The translations under genes were made by a program, and so were the position numbers. A DNA stretch of 18,537 bases from ZC4RG42 sp036676355 (lineage in GTDB: Bacteria > Pseudomonadota > Gammaproteobacteria > Burkholderiales > SG8-39), in the NCBI GenBank assembly GCA_036676355.1, contig JAKFDA010000049.1, forward strand, positions 1 through 18,537. The letters are read 5' to 3'. The notes beneath the pieces were generated by a model. That model did no database searches and had not been told where the DNA came from. It was given only the letters and a program-made list of their open reading frames with translations. Below are positions 16,725-18,537 of the stretch, in pieces. Each line of letters begins with the position of its first letter. The first letter of the stretch is position 1.

Positions 16725-16770
16725 CCGTCATTCCGGCCAAGCCCGAGGGCGCGAGCCAGAATTCATTCGG
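16725..16770. repeat. GTCATTCCGGC two-part hairpin repeat, copy B2
   Basis: The same unit as at 9720 and 16521: ATTCCGGC (16730-16737) with GCCAGAAT (16755-16762), one mismatch, and inner GCCC/GGGC around GA. It lies 30 nt downstream of the AhpD-like gene's stop on the minus strand and could end its transcript. Confidence 0.75.
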
Positions 16771-16791
16771 GACGCTGAACCGCCTGGCGAA

Positions 16792-17166
16792 TCAGCCGAC
16801 CGATACCGCTTGCCTGGCGTTCGTTGTCGAGAATTCCTCGAATGCCGCAATGGCGTTGGCGGCATACATCAGCGACGGGCCGCCGCCCATGTAAATCGCG
16901 ACGCCCAAGGTTTCGTGGACTTCGTCCAGCGTTGCGCCGAGGCGAACCAACGCCTGACTGTGAAAACCGATGCAGCCGTCGCAGCGCGTTGCGACACCCA
17001 CTGCCAGTGCAATGAGCTCCTTGGTTTTCGCGTCGATCGCGCCTTCGGCCATGGCCGCCTTGCTGAGCGCGCCGAAACCCTGCATGACTTGTGGCAGTCC
17101 GGTTCTCAGCGATGCGAGATTCCTGGTGATATCGCGCGTCAGGGATTGGTAACTGGTGGTGGACAT
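16792..17166 (-). CDS. AhpD-like / carboxymuconolactone decarboxylase family protein
   Basis: 124 residues from the ATG at 17166, with AAGGA 8-9 nt upstream. The all-helical AhpD fold is indicated by IDAKTKELIALAVGVATRCDGCIGFHSQALVRLGAT. The redox motif C62-x2-C65-x3-H69 and upstream E50 match the AhpD proton-relay and dithiol site. Members act as small thiol-dependent peroxidases or peroxidase-recycling proteins, or have unknown substrates. This one is the short single-domain type, so a gamma-carboxymuconolactone decarboxylase activity is unlikely with a CxxC present. It is divergent from ygaV across 118 nt containing inverted repeats, which suggests shared control and a role in reactive sulfur or peroxide handling. 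That role is inferred from context. Confidence 0.88.
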   Translation of the reverse strand: MSTTSYQSLTRDITRNLASLRTGLPQVMQGFGALSKAAMAEGAIDAKTKELIALAVGVATRCDGCIGFHSQALVRLGATLDEVHETLGVAIYMGGGPSLMYAANAIAAFEEFSTTNARQAVSVG

Positions 17167-17233
17167 TCGTAGCTTCCTTCGTTGATGTCAGGATCGAGCA
17201 GTTCGTTGCAAAAAAGTTGGGACACAATTCATT

Positions 17234-17270
17234 TTGTATATTAGACTAATCTAAATTAGAAACAGCTAAT
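17234..17270. promoter_or_regulatory. Candidate YgaV operator and divergent promoter
   Basis: The region is strikingly AT-rich compared with the window. ATTAG occurs at 17240-17244 and 17255-17259, and CTAAT at 17246-17250 and 17266-17270. The first ATTAG/CTAAT pair makes an 11-nt palindrome, and the second pair has a 6-nt spacer. TATATT (17237-17242) is 5/6 to a -10 box for ygaV, so a repressor bound here would cover the transcription start. ArsR-family repressors bind such AT-rich dyads. The assignment to YgaV rests on position. Confidence 0.6.
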
Positions 17271-17284
17271 TAACATAGATCAAA

Positions 17285-17596
17285 ATGGCGTTGAGCAAGA
17301 AAGATCGGCAGTTCCTGCAGCAAGGCGCCGCGCAGGCGGCGGCGATGCTGCGCACGGTCGGCAACGAGCATCGACTACTGGTGTTGTGCCTGTTGATCGA
17401 ATACGGCGAGTTGACGGTGGGCGATCTGCTGGAACGGGTCGAATTGAGCCAGTCGGCGTTGTCGCAGCACCTGGCGAAGATGCGCGACGAAGGACTGGTG
17501 ACGTACCGCCGCGAGGCGCAGACCCTGCATTACCGCATCGGGAATTCCGACGTGGAGAAGCTCGTGGCCTTGCTCAAGAAAATTTTCTGCCCCTGA
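17285..17596 (+). CDS. ygaV: ArsR-family sulfide/persulfide-responsive regulator, YgaV/BigR/SqrR type
   Basis: 103 residues from the ATG at 17285; no clear Shine-Dalgarno precedes it. This is an ArsR winged helix: VGNEHRLLVLCLLIEYGELTV (helices 1-2), LSQSALSQHLAKMRDEGLV as the recognition helix region, then the wing TYRREAQTLHYRI. Only two cysteines are present, C35 in LVLC and C102 in KIFCP at the extreme C-terminus. This is the pair that forms a tetrasulfide or disulfide bridge in SqrR/BigR-type sensors, and the arrangement matches E. coli YgaV as I recall it. The classical ArsR metal motif (ELCVCDL) is absent, so metal sensing is unlikely. It lies 24 nt upstream of ygaP on the same strand, and is expected to repress this operon until reactive sulfur oxidises the cysteines. 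Confidence 0.88.
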   Translation: MALSKKDRQFLQQGAAQAAAMLRTVGNEHRLLVLCLLIEYGELTVGDLLERVELSQSALSQHLAKMRDEGLVTYRREAQTLHYRIGNSDVEKLVALLKKIFCP

Positions 17597-17620
17597 ACAC
17601 GCAGACTCGAAGGAACAAAC

Positions 17621-18148
17621 ATGTCAGTCAAGACCGTTACCCCGCAAATCGCGCACGAACTCATCGGGCGGGGCGCTGTGCTGGTCGATATCCGTGCGGC
17701 GGACGAGTACGCCCGCGAGCACATCGCGCAGGCGCACAACATTTCCATGGAGCAGGTGGCGGGCGGGAGCTTGCCGGCCGGCGAAGCCGATGCGGTGATC
17801 TTTCATTGCCGTTCCGGTAACCGTACTCGAACGAACGCACGCGCCCTCGGCGCTTGTGCGCCGGGCGAGGTGTATGTGCTGGAAGGCGGGCTCGATGCCT
17901 GGAAGAAGGCGGGCCTGCCGGTGATCGTCGATGCCTCGCGGCCGCTGGAACTGGCCCGTCAGGTCCAGATCGTGGCCGGCGCAGTCATTGTGCTCGGCGC
18001 CATGCTGGGAGCGACGGTGTCCTCCTGGTTCCACGTAGTGTCGGCGTTTGTCGGTGCGGGATTGGTGTTCGCCGGCATCTCGGGTTTCTGCGGTCTTGCC
18101 CGTGTGCTCAACAAGATGCCATGGAACCGCAACACGATCGCGCCATGA
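17621..18148 (+). CDS. ygaP: Membrane-anchored rhodanese YgaP (rhodanese + DUF2892)
   Basis: 175 residues from the ATG at 17621, with GAAGGA upstream. The rhodanese domain (~1-105) contains LVDIRAADEYAREHI and the active-site loop FHCRSGNRT, with catalytic C63 in a six-residue loop typical of thiosulfate/persulfide sulfurtransferases; EGGLDAWKKAGLPV closes the domain. A C-terminal DUF2892 region (~108-168) holds two transmembrane helices (~114-133 and ~138-157) and ends in GFCGLARVLNKMPWN. Length and order match E. coli YgaP (about 174 aa) as I recall it, an inner-membrane sulfurtransferase with the rhodanese domain in the cytoplasm. It probably moves sulfane sulfur from persulfides. It is co-transcribed with ygaV. 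Confidence 0.93.
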   Translation: MSVKTVTPQIAHELIGRGAVLVDIRAADEYAREHIAQAHNISMEQVAGGSLPAGEADAVIFHCRSGNRTRTNARALGACAPGEVYVLEGGLDAWKKAGLPVIVDASRPLELARQVQIVAGAVIVLGAMLGATVSSWFHVVSAFVGAGLVFAGISGFCGLARVLNKMPWNRNTIAP

Positions 18149-18199
18149 ATCTCAGCCGCTTCAGCCCGCTCGTCACAACCTGATCGAAAGGAGAAAGTC

Positions 18200-18406
18200 A
18201 TGAAATCCAATGTCGGCGGAATCGATCGCCTGCTTCGTATCATTGTCGGACTGGTGCTGATCGCACTGGCCGCAACCGGGACCGTGGGATGGTGGGGCTG
18301 GCTGGGTGTCATCCCCCTCGTAACGGGTGCAATGGGTTCCTGCCCACTCTACGGGCTGCTGGGTTTCAACACCTGCCCATTGAAGACGGCGAAACGCAAT
18401 GGCTAA
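18200..18406 (+). CDS. Stand-alone DUF2892 inner-membrane protein
   Basis: 68 residues from the ATG at 18200, with AAGGAG about 7 nt upstream. The start MKSNVGGIDRLLRIIVGLVLI and the CPLYGLLGFNTCPLK ending are typical of DUF2892 proteins. Two hydrophobic segments (~11-27 and ~29-47) predict a small two-helix membrane protein. Two cysteines (about residues 48 and 59) flank the short C-terminal loop. It follows ygaP by 51 nt on the same strand and is probably in the same operon. DUF2892 proteins recur beside rhodaneses and sulfur-transport genes, and a partner or membrane-platform role is possible; no activity is established. Confidence 0.87.
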   Translation: MKSNVGGIDRLLRIIVGLVLIALAATGTVGWWGWLGVIPLVTGAMGSCPLYGLLGFNTCPLKTAKRNG

Positions 18407-18430
18407 GACGCGCTGAACCTCTGCGCGCGG

Positions 18431-18451
18431 CAGGCGCCGAAGGAGCGCCTG
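18431..18451. repeat. Hairpin downstream of the DUF2892 gene
   Basis: CAGGCGC (18431-18437) pairs with GCGCCTG (18445-18451) around CGAAGGA. There is no T-run, so a role as terminator is uncertain. Confidence 0.45.
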
Positions 18452-18474
18452 TACGCCCGCTCACGGGTTAGCAA

Positions 18475-18507
18475 CGCAAGCGCTGCGCAAAACAGGCTGC
18501 GCTTGCG
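18475..18507. repeat. Second hairpin downstream of the DUF2892 gene
   Basis: CGCAAGCGC (18475-18483) pairs with GCGCTTGCG (18499-18507), a perfect 9-bp stem with a 15-nt loop. It may end the ygaVP transcript. The remaining bases to the window end hold nothing I recognise. Confidence 0.5.
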
Positions 18508-18537
18508 CCTCGATGGTTCAAGATCATCACGGCGCGC

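Noticed and set aside
16763..17227. 154-codon minus-strand frame covering the AhpD-like gene
   Set aside because: It is another frame of the same region. The 124-residue frame has the ribosome binding site and the CxxCxxxH motif.
18145..18183. 12-codon reading frame starting in the ygaP stop (ATGA) before the DUF2892 gene
   Set aside because: It is too short to support as a gene. The overlap could allow coupling, but there is no evidence of function.

Overview
The window reads as an ordinary chromosomal segment of a GC-rich proteobacterium, most likely a gammaproteobacterium. FadD, the YdcR-type MocR regulator, the YgaV/YgaP pair, GlnRS and RhlE all resemble, from memory, their enterobacterial counterparts, and DUF2970 proteins are typical of beta/gammaproteobacteria. 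A Xanthomonadales-like or related lineage is possible, but I cannot name the genus. No tRNA, rRNA, prophage, transposase or CRISPR array is visible.

Layout. Positions 1-12112 are almost entirely minus strand. Read in the direction of transcription they hold: a DUF2970 membrane protein, a diheme and a triheme cytochrome c (the last two overlapping by ATGA), a repeat-filled gap, glnS, a membrane-anchored polysaccharide deacetylase overlapping glnS, treZ, a GH133-type debranching enzyme 4 nt after treZ, a long leader followed by rhlE (TTG start), a strong terminator, and the first ~346 codons of a UvrA-family protein cut by the window edge. From 12233 on the organisation is mixed: ydcR (+), a convergent glycerophosphodiester phosphodiesterase (-), a divergent fadD (+, GTG start with an ideal Shine-Dalgarno and a TTGACA box), a second repeat-filled gap, an AhpD-like protein (-), and a divergent cluster ygaV - ygaP - DUF2892 (+).

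How the genes work together. TreZ and the debranching enzyme belong to glycogen/maltodextrin and trehalose metabolism; the partner TreY is not in the window. The two cytochromes c look like electron-transfer subunits without their dehydrogenase. The right-hand cluster is a probable sulfur-stress module. It has a two-cysteine ArsR regulator of the YgaV/BigR/SqrR type, a membrane-bound rhodanese, a stand-alone DUF2892 protein and a divergent CxxC AhpD-family protein, all around an AT-rich intergenic region dense in ATTAG/CTAAT inverted repeats.

The least explained structure is a composite intergenic repeat found twice, at about 9606-9763 and 16602-16762. In the same order, each copy has a GGAGAA/TTCTC inverted element with CTCTGTG motifs, a GGAT...ATGAC hairpin, and a GTCATTCCGGC...GCCGGAAT two-part hairpin whose inner stem covaries.
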